Positions 1 to 8,127 of a stretch of 17,917 nt of DNA are shown piece after piece. The translations under genes and the position numbers were made by a program. The DNA comes from Bacillota bacterium (lineage in GTDB: Bacteria > Bacillota_C > Negativicutes > JAEYSJ01). A model generated the notes under the pieces. The model worked only from the letters and a program-made list of their open reading frames with translations, ran no database searches and was not told the origin of the DNA. How positions within the stretch are numbered: position 1 is the stretch's first letter; each line of letters begins with the position of its first letter. The stretch lies in contig JAEYSJ010000185.1 in assembly GCA_023434855.1 (NCBI GenBank), positions 1 to 17,917 of the forward strand. Reading direction: 5' to 3'.

Positions 1-1
1 A

Positions 2-619
2 GGCGATGTAGGCGTCTTTAGTTTTCATGGTTCTAAAACCATGACCACCGGTGAAGGTGGCATGTTAGTTACAGATAACAGAGATGTATATGAAAAGTGC
101 CTAAAAATGCGCGATCATGGCCGGAGCAGTTGCGGCAAGATGTTTTGGAATGATGAAGTAGCCTACAAATATAAAATGAGCAGTATGCAGGCAGCGTTAG
201 GATTGGCGCAGTTGGAGCGGATTGACGAATTAGTAGAGAAAAAAAGAAGTATCTTTTTATGGTATCAACAAAATCTGGGACAGTTTAAAGAAATTCGTCT
301 TAATTTTGAAGCGGAATATATTAAAAATACCTATTGGATGGTTACAGCTATTATTGATCCAGCATTAGGTCTTACAAAAGAGCAAATTATTGTTGCTATA
401 GGAGAAAAAGGTATCAGCACAAGACCTTTTTTTTATCCTTTAAGTTCTTTGCCTGCTTACGAGCAGCTGTATTCTGCCAAAAGTGCACAAGTAAGAAATC
501 AAAATGCATATAAAATTTCTCCATATGGAATCAATCTACCTTGTGGGATGGACATGACAGAAGACAAAGTGAAAATAGTCTGCAATGCTTTGATTGAAAC
601 TATAGGCTTATCTTACTAA
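2..619 (+). CDS. DegT/DnrJ/EryC1/StrS family sugar aminotransferase, GDP-perosamine synthase-like (5' partial)
   Basis: The 5' end is cut by the window; the frame is open from base 2 and 205 residues are visible, roughly the C-terminal half to 60% of a ~370-residue enzyme. The first visible residues hold the PLP-lysine motif FSFHGSKTMTTGEGG, with the Schiff-base lysine at bases 35-37. Next come an RDHG motif, the substrate/dimer segment YKMSSMQAALGLAQLERID and, near the C-terminus, RPFFYPLSSLPAY. The last two are typical of the perosamine-synthase branch of this fold-type I family. These enzymes move an amino group from glutamate to the 4-keto group of a nucleotide-activated 6-deoxysugar. Gmd, encoded 11 kb downstream, makes GDP-4-keto-6-deoxymannose, the substrate of a GDP-perosamine synthase, so that reaction is the best guess. 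The lysine is present, so it is not a ColD-type dehydratase. A UDP- or dTDP-sugar aminotransferase remains possible. Confidence 0.9.
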   Translation, partial: GDVGVFSFHGSKTMTTGEGGMLVTDNRDVYEKCLKMRDHGRSSCGKMFWNDEVAYKYKMSSMQAALGLAQLERIDELVEKKRSIFLWYQQNLGQFKEIRLNFEAEYIKNTYWMVTAIIDPALGLTKEQIIVAIGEKGISTRPFFYPLSSLPAYEQLYSAKSAQVRNQNAYKISPYGINLPCGMDMTEDKVKIVCNALIETIGLSY

Positions 620-650
620 ATTAGAATCTACTGATTGAAGGGGACACAAA

Positions 651-1547
651 ATGGAATTTAACTGTGATGATCTGTCATCACCTCTAGTAAGCGTAGGAAT
701 TCCAACCTATAATCGGTTGCAGGGATTAAAGAGAACTTTAGAATGCATTACTTCTCAGACGTATCAAAATCTTGAAATTATAGTTTCAGATAATGCTTCT
801 TACGATCCGGAGATATCGATAATTATGAATGAATATATGAAAAATGACAAACGAATACGATATTTCCGTCAACACGAGAACATCGGAGCCTATAATAATT
901 TTAAATTTGTTTTAAATAAATCTAGTGGAGAATATTTCATGTGGGCTGCGGACGATGATGAATGGAGTCCCGATTTTATTGCAGATTGCTTGTGCATTAT
1001 GCAAAATAAGAAGGTTGATACCGTTATGTGTCAATTTGCAGTACACAACCGAATAAAAAATACTGTTGAAGAACAGCAAGTACCGCGTTTAACACCAGAA
1101 AAAAGTTTATTTTCAAATTTAAAAATGTTTATATCGAACATGACTCCGTCGATAGTATATGGGCTTCACCGACGCAAGACACTAGATTTTTTTCAGGGCA
1201 TTAGTAGCGCATTTGACTATTTGGACTGTGTATTTGTTATTCGCCAGATTTGCTGCACAAATGGGGTTTTTGTAACAGATAAGTATTTGTATGTTGCGGG
1301 AATTGATACCCAAGATTATTCAGTCAAACCAGCAAATGTTAGGAAAGGCAAGGTTTTGGAATATAAACCTTTTATAAAAAATGTAGTTAAATTGATCGTC
1401 ACGTCTAATAAACTAAATATGGTTGAAAAGTGTTCACTATTAAAACTATTCCTTAGTCTAATACTTACTCTTTTTATTACATTTGAAAAAAAGGTTAGGC
1501 CGATTCAAACTAAAATTGCAAGTCTAATATTTAAATTTATATTCTAA
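651..1547 (+). CDS. Family 2 glycosyltransferase (GT-A fold)
   Basis: 298 residues. The N-terminus SVGIPTYNR, then LEIIVSDNAS, is the nucleotide-sugar-binding start of GT2 enzymes. A DDD metal-binding motif sits at residues 101-103 (context WAADDDEWSP), as expected for an inverting GT-A transferase. The C-terminal third is less conserved, with a hydrophobic stretch at about 262-280 (LLKLFLSLILTLFITF) followed by basic residues, suggesting attachment to the cytoplasmic membrane, where undecaprenyl-linked glycans are built. An AAGGGG ribosome-binding site lies 7 bases before the ATG. The gene follows the aminotransferase by 31 bp and precedes the FkbM gene by 12 bp, so it is probably co-transcribed with both. 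Donor and acceptor sugars cannot be read from the sequence. Confidence 0.9.
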   Translation: MEFNCDDLSSPLVSVGIPTYNRLQGLKRTLECITSQTYQNLEIIVSDNASYDPEISIIMNEYMKNDKRIRYFRQHENIGAYNNFKFVLNKSSGEYFMWAADDDEWSPDFIADCLCIMQNKKVDTVMCQFAVHNRIKNTVEEQQVPRLTPEKSLFSNLKMFISNMTPSIVYGLHRRKTLDFFQGISSAFDYLDCVFVIRQICCTNGVFVTDKYLYVAGIDTQDYSVKPANVRKGKVLEYKPFIKNVVKLIVTSNKLNMVEKCSLLKLFLSLILTLFITFEKKVRPIQTKIASLIFKFIF

Positions 1548-1559
1548 AGGGAGTATCTA

Positions 1560-2252
1560 ATGTTTAAACAAATATTCTCTCAATATAAAAAAATGCAAAA
1601 TCAACTACTAAAAGAGTCGTACTCGCAGTCTGGAGAAGATCTAATCATTCAGTTTATTCTAGCTGCTCTTAGGAGAAATCACCCGTCATACATTGATATC
1701 GGTGCAAATCACCCAATTAAGTTTAGTAACACATTTAGATATTATAGGATGGGGTGTAGAGGTATATGTATAGAACCGGACCCTGTATTGTATAAACAAA
1801 TAGTTTCAGTTAGACCGCATGATGTTTGTTTAAATATAGGAATAGGAATCAATAATGTCAAAGAAGCAGATTTTTATGTTATGTCTACCGACACATTAAA
1901 TACATTCTCAAAAGAAGAGGCGGAACGTTATCAATCTTATGGAAATCAAAAAATAGAGAGAGTGGAGAAAATTCCGTTAATTCCCTTAAATGATATCATG
2001 GAAAAATATTTTGTACCAGATTTTATTTCGCTTGATACAGAAGGTTTTGACATCAAGATATTACAATCAATTAATTTTACCCAATATCGCCCATTAATTT
2101 TTTGTATAGAGACGATTACTTATACCGAAGACAAGACTGAAAGAAAAATCCCAGATATATTTGAGATAATGCGTCAACATGGATATATGTTATACGGTGA
2201 TACATACATAAATTCCATATTTGTTGACGAGAGCAAGTGGAGAAATCGTTAA
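1560..2252 (+). CDS. FkbM family methyltransferase
   Basis: 230 residues, usual for the FkbM domain. The N-terminal SQSGEDLIIQFIL and the SAM-binding loop YIDIGANHP (residues 44-52) are hallmark FkbM motifs, followed by CIEPDP (ribose-binding acidic residue) and the C-terminal core ISLDTEGFD (D159, E161). FkbM enzymes are SAM-dependent O-methyltransferases of polyketides and sugars; in polysaccharide loci they methylate sugar hydroxyls. The start follows an AAAGGGAG ribosome-binding site. It is the first of three methyltransferase genes in a row, so methyl decoration or capping of the glycan is the likely role. The methylated position and sugar are unknown. Confidence 0.9.
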   Translation: MFKQIFSQYKKMQNQLLKESYSQSGEDLIIQFILAALRRNHPSYIDIGANHPIKFSNTFRYYRMGCRGICIEPDPVLYKQIVSVRPHDVCLNIGIGINNVKEADFYVMSTDTLNTFSKEEAERYQSYGNQKIERVEKIPLIPLNDIMEKYFVPDFISLDTEGFDIKILQSINFTQYRPLIFCIETITYTEDKTERKIPDIFEIMRQHGYMLYGDTYINSIFVDESKWRNR

Positions 2253-2263
2253 CAAAACTTTTA

Positions 2264-2293
2264 TTCTGTTTCTTATATGAGATTATAACAGAA
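2264..2293 (+). repeat. Inverted repeat in a leader between two methyltransferase genes
   Basis: TTCTGTT (2264-2270) and AACAGAA (2287-2293) are perfect 7-base complementary arms around a 16-base AT-rich loop, ending just before the GGAG ribosome-binding site of the next gene. There is no T-tract, so it is not a terminator. It could be a small mRNA hairpin or a chance dyad. Confidence 0.3.
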
Positions 2294-2309
2294 GAATGGA
2301 GTTAAATTG

Positions 2310-3068
2310 ATGAATTTTTGGTCATTTTGGAACCCACGACGTGCAAATATTGAGCAATTATATATTGATTACGATAAAAATTTTCAACATAATACGGTGT
2401 ATCGGAATAATTGGGTAGCAAATACTCTGGCGAAGATTCCCGAAGGATGCCGTATTTTAGATGCGGGAGCGGGAGAACAGCAATATAGATCATGGTGTTC
2501 CCATCTGGATTATGTGTCTCAGGATTTTGCTCAGTATGACGGACAAGGTGATAATAAGGGTTTACAGAGTGGCAAATGGGACAGAAAGAACCTACAGATA
2601 GTTTGTGACATAGTTGATATACCGGAGCCTGATGCGAGTTTTGACGCTATTATGTGTACAGAAGTTTTTGAACATTTACCAAACCCAGTGTTAGCTATTA
2701 AAGAATTTTCCCGTCTATTGCGAAAGGGTGGACATCTTATAATCACAGCACCGTTTTGTAGTTTAACCCACCAGTCACCATATCATTTTTATACAGGTTT
2801 TAACCGTTATTTTTATGAAAAGCATTTACCAGATTATGAGTTCGATATTGTTGAAATAGAGAGCAATGGTACTTACTTTAAATACTTGGCTCAAGAGATT
2901 CATAGGCTTACTTCAATTGCTAAACAATATGCTAGCAATACACCTACAAAAGTGGAATATATCGCTTTACGAATAATAATAAATATGCTTAAAAAATTTG
3001 ACGTGAGAGATAAAGGTTCTAAGGATATTTTGAACTTTGGGTATCATGTATATGCTATAAAAAGGTAA
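2310..3068 (+). CDS. Class I SAM-dependent methyltransferase (Methyltransf_11 type)
   Basis: 252 residues from the ATG at 2310. A TTG one codon earlier (2307) is in frame, but GGAG at 2298-2301 is better spaced for the ATG. Motif I is RILDAGAGEQQY (residues 48-59). The SFDAIMCTEVFEHLPNP segment and LLRKGGHLIITAPF are motifs II-III of class I methyltransferases. The acidic residue after motif I (YVSQDFAQYDG) fits SAM ribose binding. The C-terminal part (HFYTGFNRYFYEKHLPDYEFDIVEIESNG) resembles methyltransferases found in O-antigen and capsule loci. It probably methylates a sugar or glycan end in the cytoplasm. It sits 57 bp after the FkbM gene and 47 bp before another methyltransferase. The substrate is unknown. 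Confidence 0.87.
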   Translation: MNFWSFWNPRRANIEQLYIDYDKNFQHNTVYRNNWVANTLAKIPEGCRILDAGAGEQQYRSWCSHLDYVSQDFAQYDGQGDNKGLQSGKWDRKNLQIVCDIVDIPEPDASFDAIMCTEVFEHLPNPVLAIKEFSRLLRKGGHLIITAPFCSLTHQSPYHFYTGFNRYFYEKHLPDYEFDIVEIESNGTYFKYLAQEIHRLTSIAKQYASNTPTKVEYIALRIIINMLKKFDVRDKGSKDILNFGYHVYAIKR

Positions 3069-3115
3069 TATTAGAGCTTTAGACCTATGGCATTTTTAGG
3101 GGGTAGTGCAAAATT

Positions 3116-3751
3116 ATGTGGGTATTTCTGAGAAACATAGCACGTAGAACCAGGAAGATCTTAAGACGTTACGTTGCGTTAGTAGCAAAAAGTTCTTTAG
3201 ACGGGCAGTCAAAAAAATTACACCTAGGTTGCGGTGATATTCACATAGATGGGTATTGTAACGTAGATATTGACTGCTTACCCACAGTAGATGTTGTTGA
3301 TAATATTCTTATACTTCATAAATTTGGACAGAACTACGCCGAGCAAATCTACGCTTGCCATGTTTTAGAGCATCTAAGCCATATGGAAGTACCAAAAACT
3401 TTGCATAGGTGGCATGAAGTATTGATGCCCGGCGGAGAGTTGCGTATTTCCGTTCCTGATATAGATCGTATCGTAAAAGTGTATTGTAATAATTGGGATC
3501 ACTTCCAGACGAAGGGAAATGCACCCTGGATTGGTCTTCTATATGGAGGCCAGTTAGATCCCTACGATTACCATAAAACAGGATTTAATTTCTGCTGGCT
3601 TTCAAAATTACTGGAAGATGCAGGATTTATAGAGATTGAAGAATACTCTCATTATCCTCATTTCATTGCAGGAACAGAGGATGGATCTCTAGCTAAAGAA
3701 CCTTTTGGTGAATATATTTCTTTAAATATTAAAGCCAAAAAGCCTAGTTGA
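3116..3751 (+). CDS. Class I SAM-dependent methyltransferase, predicted (COG4627-like)
   Basis: 211 residues. After a strongly basic N-terminus (about residues 1-25, rich in Arg/Lys, possibly amphipathic and membrane-associating) comes KLHLGCGD (34-41), motif I of this group, then YCNVDID and ACHVLEHLSHMEVPKTLHRWHEVLMPGGELRISVPDID, the usual motif II/III region. The stretch YDYHKTGFNFCWLSKLLEDAGF with IEIEEY is typical of small predicted methyltransferases found among glycosyltransferases. An AGGGGG ribosome-binding site precedes the ATG by 12 bases, a slightly long spacing. With the two genes before it, it forms a run of three methyltransferases. The substrate is not deducible. Confidence 0.83.
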   Translation: MWVFLRNIARRTRKILRRYVALVAKSSLDGQSKKLHLGCGDIHIDGYCNVDIDCLPTVDVVDNILILHKFGQNYAEQIYACHVLEHLSHMEVPKTLHRWHEVLMPGGELRISVPDIDRIVKVYCNNWDHFQTKGNAPWIGLLYGGQLDPYDYHKTGFNFCWLSKLLEDAGFIEIEEYSHYPHFIAGTEDGSLAKEPFGEYISLNIKAKKPS

Positions 3752-3806
3752 TATTATATAAAATCTCTAAAGATGGTTTGTATAATGTAATCCACAGGGA
3801 GGATTT

Positions 3807-4772
3807 ATGAACAAAGGTACAGCGCTTGTGATTGGTGGAGGAGGGTTTATCGGATCTCATTTAGTTGAACTGTTGCTCGAAAAAGGGCACCAGGTCATTG
3901 TGTTGCAAAGGAACGTTGATCCTTTTCTTAGTAATGTTAGAGTAAAATGCATTTTTTGCGATATAAATGATATTCTTTCCATAAAGCGAAATCTTCGGGG
4001 CATCGACTGGGTCTTTCATTTGGCTCACACAACCTTGCCGCAGAATTCTAACCTTGATCCGGTGTATGATGTACAGTCAAATGTTATTAGTTCTCTAGCT
4101 TTACTTCAAGCCTGTGTAGAAAGCAAGGTTAAGCGGGTTTTGTATGCCTCATCGGGTGGCACGGTCTACGGACTGCCACGGGGTGATTTTATTGATGAAA
4201 GTCATCCAACTAATCCATTATGTTCCTATGGTATAACTAAGTTAATGATCGAGAAATATTTCGAACTTTTTCGACTGCAACATGGATTGGATTATCGAAT
4301 TTTGCGTATAGCCAATCCTTATGGCGAACGACAAAGAGTGGACAAAGGTCAGGGCGCAGTAGCTGTGTTCTTGCACAAGATGCTACGTGGAGAGCCTATA
4401 GAAATCTGGGGAGATGGCAGCGTCGTTCGTGACTATATTTATGTAAGAGACGTAGCTCGTGCATTTTATCTTGCCATGCGAACTGAGGACGATTCCGAAC
4501 GCATTTTTAATATCGGAAGTGGGTTTGGCATCAGCTTGCGGGAGATGGTGGATAAGATGCATGCCTACACAGGCGGTAAAGTGAAGATTTTCTGGGGTGA
4601 AAAGCGTGCTATAGACGTACCGAGGAACGTTCTGTCGACTGAACGTGCCCAGCGAATTCTAGGGTGGACACCACTTACTTCTTTCGATGAAGGCCTTGAT
4701 ATTACGGGCAGATATATGAAAATGAATTTGATTGCTCCTTATTCCAGCCAAAGTGATAGTGTGGTGTTATGA
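3807..4772 (+). CDS. NAD-dependent nucleotide-sugar epimerase/dehydratase (extended SDR)
   Basis: 321 residues. The Rossmann motif GGGGFIGS lies at residues 10-17. The catalytic set of extended SDRs is present: ASSGGTVYG (115-122) and YGITK (Y141, K145). Other family marks are RIANPYGERQ, WGDGSVVRDYIYVRDVARA and FNIGSGFGISLRE near the C-terminus. This pattern is that of UDP-glucose/UDP-GlcNAc 4-epimerase relatives, acting on a nucleotide sugar in the cytoplasm to give a building block for this glycan. Whether it epimerises or dehydrates cannot be decided. A strong AGGGAGG ribosome-binding site lies just before the ATG. The stop at 4770-4772 is one base before the next start, so the two genes are translationally linked. 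Confidence 0.88.
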   Translation: MNKGTALVIGGGGFIGSHLVELLLEKGHQVIVLQRNVDPFLSNVRVKCIFCDINDILSIKRNLRGIDWVFHLAHTTLPQNSNLDPVYDVQSNVISSLALLQACVESKVKRVLYASSGGTVYGLPRGDFIDESHPTNPLCSYGITKLMIEKYFELFRLQHGLDYRILRIANPYGERQRVDKGQGAVAVFLHKMLRGEPIEIWGDGSVVRDYIYVRDVARAFYLAMRTEDDSERIFNIGSGFGISLREMVDKMHAYTGGKVKIFWGEKRAIDVPRNVLSTERAQRILGWTPLTSFDEGLDITGRYMKMNLIAPYSSQSDSVVL

Positions 4773-4773
4773 G

Positions 4774-5823
4774 ATGAATAGTATAACTCCACAAGTTACC
4801 GTGCTAATGCCGGTGTATAATGGTGAAAAATATCTGGCAGAAGCAATCGAGAGTATATTAACTCAGACGTATACTGATTTTGAATTGTTGATTATTAATG
4901 ATGGATCAAGAGACCGCTCGGTAGAAATTATTCAATCATACGATGATCGTCGAATTCGTCTAGTAAATAACGAGCACAATCTAGGCCTGGTGAAAACACT
5001 CAATAAAGGGCTTGACCAAGCATTAGGTAAATATATTGCCCGCATGGACCAAGATGATGTCAGTCTACCTGAACGCTTAGCCGAGCAAGTTAGTTATTTA
5101 GATCATCATCCAAAGATTGGTTTGTGTGGTACGTGGATAGAAGTATTCGGTCTTGGCAGTTATATTGAAAAATATCCTACCGATCATGATACTATAAAAG
5201 CAAGCCTGCTGTTTTATAATGCATTGGCACACCCGACAGTAGTGATGCGAAAACAAATGTTTGAACAGTATGATTTGCGTTATTCAATTGAGTATTTACA
5301 TGCTGAGGACTATGAGTTATGGTTACGATGCAGCAACTGTTTTGAAATTGCAAATCTTGGACAGGTACTGCTAAAATATCGCACCACGCCGACAAGTTAT
5401 TGCCGTGTTTTTACTGCCGAACAAGCCGCTACTTTACGGCGCATTGATGAACGAAATATGAGACTTTTAGATATAAGAGTTAGGAATGAATATTTGGAAT
5501 TGCATAAAAAAATCCGGGACATGCAATTTATAGCAAGTCGTGAATTTGTTGATCAGACTGCTGAATGGCTTGAACTTTTATGTGCTGCCAATAGAGCGAA
5601 AAAATATTATTCGAACCAAGCCCTTTTTCGTATCGCCGCAGATTATTGGTTTAGGGTGTCCCGGAATGCTAGAAAACTTGGCCTTTGGACATTTTGGCGG
5701 TTTGTGCGTTCGCCGATAAGTGGAATGCATAAACAAAGAAATTTGGTCAGTTTATATTTGCTGCTATCATGTTGTAAACAGGAATTTATGAGTAGATTTT
5801 GGCCAAAATTTTTAAAATGGTAG
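4774..5823 (+). CDS. Family 2 glycosyltransferase
   Basis: The open frame extends upstream inside the preceding gene, but I place the start at ATG 4774, one base after that gene's stop, because family homology begins at once (QVTVLMPVYNGEKYL). No clear ribosome-binding site precedes it, so translation probably depends on coupling. 349 residues. GT-A signatures are ELLIINDGS, the metal site DQDD (92-95) and HAEDYELW (176-183), whose ED pair is the catalytic-base motif of this GT2 group. Similar proteins are common among O-antigen and capsule transferases. The C-terminal third is rich in Arg and Trp (residues about 285-349) and may contact the membrane. It is followed closely by a GT4 gene. The sugar is unknown. 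Confidence 0.9.
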   Translation: MNSITPQVTVLMPVYNGEKYLAEAIESILTQTYTDFELLIINDGSRDRSVEIIQSYDDRRIRLVNNEHNLGLVKTLNKGLDQALGKYIARMDQDDVSLPERLAEQVSYLDHHPKIGLCGTWIEVFGLGSYIEKYPTDHDTIKASLLFYNALAHPTVVMRKQMFEQYDLRYSIEYLHAEDYELWLRCSNCFEIANLGQVLLKYRTTPTSYCRVFTAEQAATLRRIDERNMRLLDIRVRNEYLELHKKIRDMQFIASREFVDQTAEWLELLCAANRAKKYYSNQALFRIAADYWFRVSRNARKLGLWTFWRFVRSPISGMHKQRNLVSLYLLLSCCKQEFMSRFWPKFLKW

Positions 5824-5834
5824 GGGCGAAGACC

Positions 5835-7013
5835 ATGAAAATTCTTCATACAGTTGAATCATACCCGCCTTCGCTTGGCGGTATGCAGGAAGTAGTCAAG
5901 CAGTTATCTGAAAGATTAGTCAAGCTAGGGCATGAAGTCACTGTGGCAACTAGTGCGAATGCAGATAGAACAGATTCAATAGTAAACGGTGTGAATATAA
6001 AGGAATTTAATATAAGTGGAAATATGGTACGAGGTATGGTAGGTGATGTTGCCGCTTACCAGAAGTATGTGCTGGACTCCGATTACGATGTTATTACTAA
6101 TTTTGCCGCTCAGCAGTGGGCCACTGATGCTTTATTGCCGATAATTGGTCAACTTAAAATGAAGAAGGTATTTGTTCCTACCGGATTTTCAGGATTATAC
6201 TGGCCGGAATACAAACAATACTTTGAATCAATGAAAACATGGATCAAGCAGTATGATGCCAATGTTTTTCTTTCGGATGATTACCGTGACATAAACTTTG
6301 CTCGGGAGTGCAAGGTTAAGAATGATATTCTTATTCCCAATGGTGCTTGTGCTGAAGAATTTACCACGTCGTCCAATATTGATATTCGGAATCAGTTAGG
6401 CATTCCAGACAACCATTTTCTAATTCTTCACGTTGGTTCCCACACCTATTATAAAGGGCATGGTGAAGCAATTCGTATTTTTCATCAGGCAAAAGTAACA
6501 AACGCTACTTTATTGATTGTAGGCAACACTTTTAGTAGCGGCGGATGCACTAAATTGTGTAATCTTAGAAAACATGTTTTTTCGCTCCTGCCGCAAAGAT
6601 TAGTTGATAGAAAAAAAGTAATAATTACTGAGTTATCTCGAGCGGATACAATTGCCGCATATCATGCAGCTGATTTGTTTCTATTTCCATCAAATATTGA
6701 ATGTTCTCCTATTGTATTATTTGAATGTATGGCATCTAAAACTCCATTTTTAACAACCGACGTTGGGAATGCCCTTGAGATCATTACTTGGTCTAATGCG
6801 GGGGTAGCTTTACCTACAATAAAAACTGATACGGGATATAGTAAGGCAGATATAAATAAGTCAGCTAAGGTACTAGAGGAAATTTTTAAAGATGATGATA
6901 AAAGGAATGAAATGAGGTCGGCTGGTTTCAAAGCATGGCAGGACCGATTTACGTGGCAGAAAATCGCATTAGATTACGAACGGCTTTATTATGACTTGAT
7001 TGCAAAAGGATAA
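5835..7013 (+). CDS. Family 4 glycosyltransferase (GT-B fold, retaining)
   Basis: An in-frame ATG exists at 5799, inside the preceding gene, but the ATG at 5835 is preferred: AGGGG lies 8 bases before it and the family N-terminus MKILHTVESYPPSLGGMQEVV begins there. 392 residues. The N-terminal GT4 domain has the glycine-rich acceptor loop SLGGMQ and a LGHEVTVAT strand. The C-terminal GT1-type domain has LHVGSHTYYKGH, LFPSNIECSPIVLFECMASK and the EX7E nucleotide-sugar motif at E289 and E297. GT4 enzymes in such loci often use GDP-mannose, UDP-glucose or similar donors and add sugars at the inner face of the membrane. It follows the GT2 gene by 11 bp and precedes the acyltransferase by 17 bp, consistent with one operon. 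Confidence 0.9.
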   Translation: MKILHTVESYPPSLGGMQEVVKQLSERLVKLGHEVTVATSANADRTDSIVNGVNIKEFNISGNMVRGMVGDVAAYQKYVLDSDYDVITNFAAQQWATDALLPIIGQLKMKKVFVPTGFSGLYWPEYKQYFESMKTWIKQYDANVFLSDDYRDINFARECKVKNDILIPNGACAEEFTTSSNIDIRNQLGIPDNHFLILHVGSHTYYKGHGEAIRIFHQAKVTNATLLIVGNTFSSGGCTKLCNLRKHVFSLLPQRLVDRKKVIITELSRADTIAAYHAADLFLFPSNIECSPIVLFECMASKTPFLTTDVGNALEIITWSNAGVALPTIKTDTGYSKADINKSAKVLEEIFKDDDKRNEMRSAGFKAWQDRFTWQKIALDYERLYYDLIAKG

Positions 7014-7030
7014 AATGAGGGAAGGTTACA

Positions 7031-8047
7031 ATGCAAGCAAGAAATATTAGAAACGCTCTTATTGATGCAACTAAAGGTTTCGCTATAATATTAGTTGTGT
7101 TAGGACATTCTATTCAGTCATTTGTCACTAATTTTGACGACAACTTTATTTTTAGAATAATATATTCTTTCCATATGCCACTTTTCATGTTTTTAAGCGG
7201 ATATGTTGCAACAATAGGAAATGCAGAATCATTGAAACGAAAGTTTAATAGATTGGTGATCCCTTTTATATCATGGTATTTCGCTAGTTATTTCCTGACT
7301 CAGGCTTATAAGTCTATAGGATTTCAAGAGTATATCATTAGATGGCTCAAATCACCTGATTATGGTCTTTGGTTTCTATGGGTATTATTTTTATGCCATT
7401 GTACATTGTTTCTGTCATCCCGGTTCAACAAACACATTGGAAACTATTCGATCATTGCCGTATATATCTTGATTTGCAGTTTGTCTATAGGGATTTTAGG
7501 TATGGGTCTGTTAAAATGGCATTTTATGTTCTTTGCTAGTGGATATTTATTTTCCATTTATAAAAATAGCTTAAAAAAATTCAAAAGAATAGTGATGATT
7601 GCCGCTGTAATCTTATATCCAATATTAGTAATGTATTGGTACAGAACTCAAGAACCATATTTTCTTTCTATATTTTCTGACTATTTAAAGGCATACCATA
7701 TACAAGGAATGAATCTGATTATGTCATTGTTCAAATACGCTTATAAATATGCGGTGCCGTTTTTAGGTATAATTATAGTTTTTAGTTGTATGTCAATTCT
7801 ATCCCCTAATTCCATGTTTTTTAAAGGCTTATCAAAACTAGGGTTATACTCATTGGATATTTATGTTTTACATACCTATTTGTTGAGCATGACCTTTGGC
7901 AATGGTTATATAAAAATTATATCTGCGGTTTTAATAGCTTTGGGTAGCTCTTTAATAATTTCATATCTATTAAGGCGGTCTCCGTTATTAAATCATATTT
8001 TTTTAGGGGGACGCAGTAGTGATAGTGTTGCTGTTCTCAAAACGTGA
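7031..8047 (+). CDS. Membrane acyltransferase 3 family, fucose 4-O-acetylase (NolL/COG3594)-like
   Basis: 338 residues, mostly hydrophobic, with about ten predicted membrane spans. The N-terminus RNALIDATKGFAIILVVLGHS (residues 8-27 with preceding R4/R7; H26) carries the conserved basic/Asp and GH residues of the acyltransferase-3 family, in the 'ID..KG..I.LVV.GH' form typical of NolL-like sugar O-acetyltransferases. FHMPLFMFLSGY is the second conserved block. Such enzymes take acetyl groups from cytoplasmic acetyl-CoA and place them on sugar hydroxyls of surface glycans. The next gene is a fucosyltransferase and GDP-fucose genes lie downstream, so O-acetylation of fucose is a reasonable inference, though not proven by the sequence. 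A GAGGGAAGG ribosome-binding site precedes the ATG. Confidence 0.85.
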   Translation: MQARNIRNALIDATKGFAIILVVLGHSIQSFVTNFDDNFIFRIIYSFHMPLFMFLSGYVATIGNAESLKRKFNRLVIPFISWYFASYFLTQAYKSIGFQEYIIRWLKSPDYGLWFLWVLFLCHCTLFLSSRFNKHIGNYSIIAVYILICSLSIGILGMGLLKWHFMFFASGYLFSIYKNSLKKFKRIVMIAAVILYPILVMYWYRTQEPYFLSIFSDYLKAYHIQGMNLIMSLFKYAYKYAVPFLGIIIVFSCMSILSPNSMFFKGLSKLGLYSLDIYVLHTYLLSMTFGNGYIKIISAVLIALGSSLIISYLLRRSPLLNHIFLGGRSSDSVAVLKT

Positions 8048-8127
8048 ATTATTCTGCTAATGATGGATTAAGCTATCGAATTTTATACTCGTAGGGGAAC
8101 TTTATATTATGAAAGAGGCTTTGATAT

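Noticed and set aside
3748..3786. TTGATA and TATAAT before the SDR gene as a promoter
   Set aside because: The spacing is about 27 bp, too long, and there is no proper extended -10; at most a chance -10 box.
6662..6931. 89-codon minus-strand open frame inside the GT4 gene
   Set aside because: Antisense shadow of the conserved EX7E region of the real gene.
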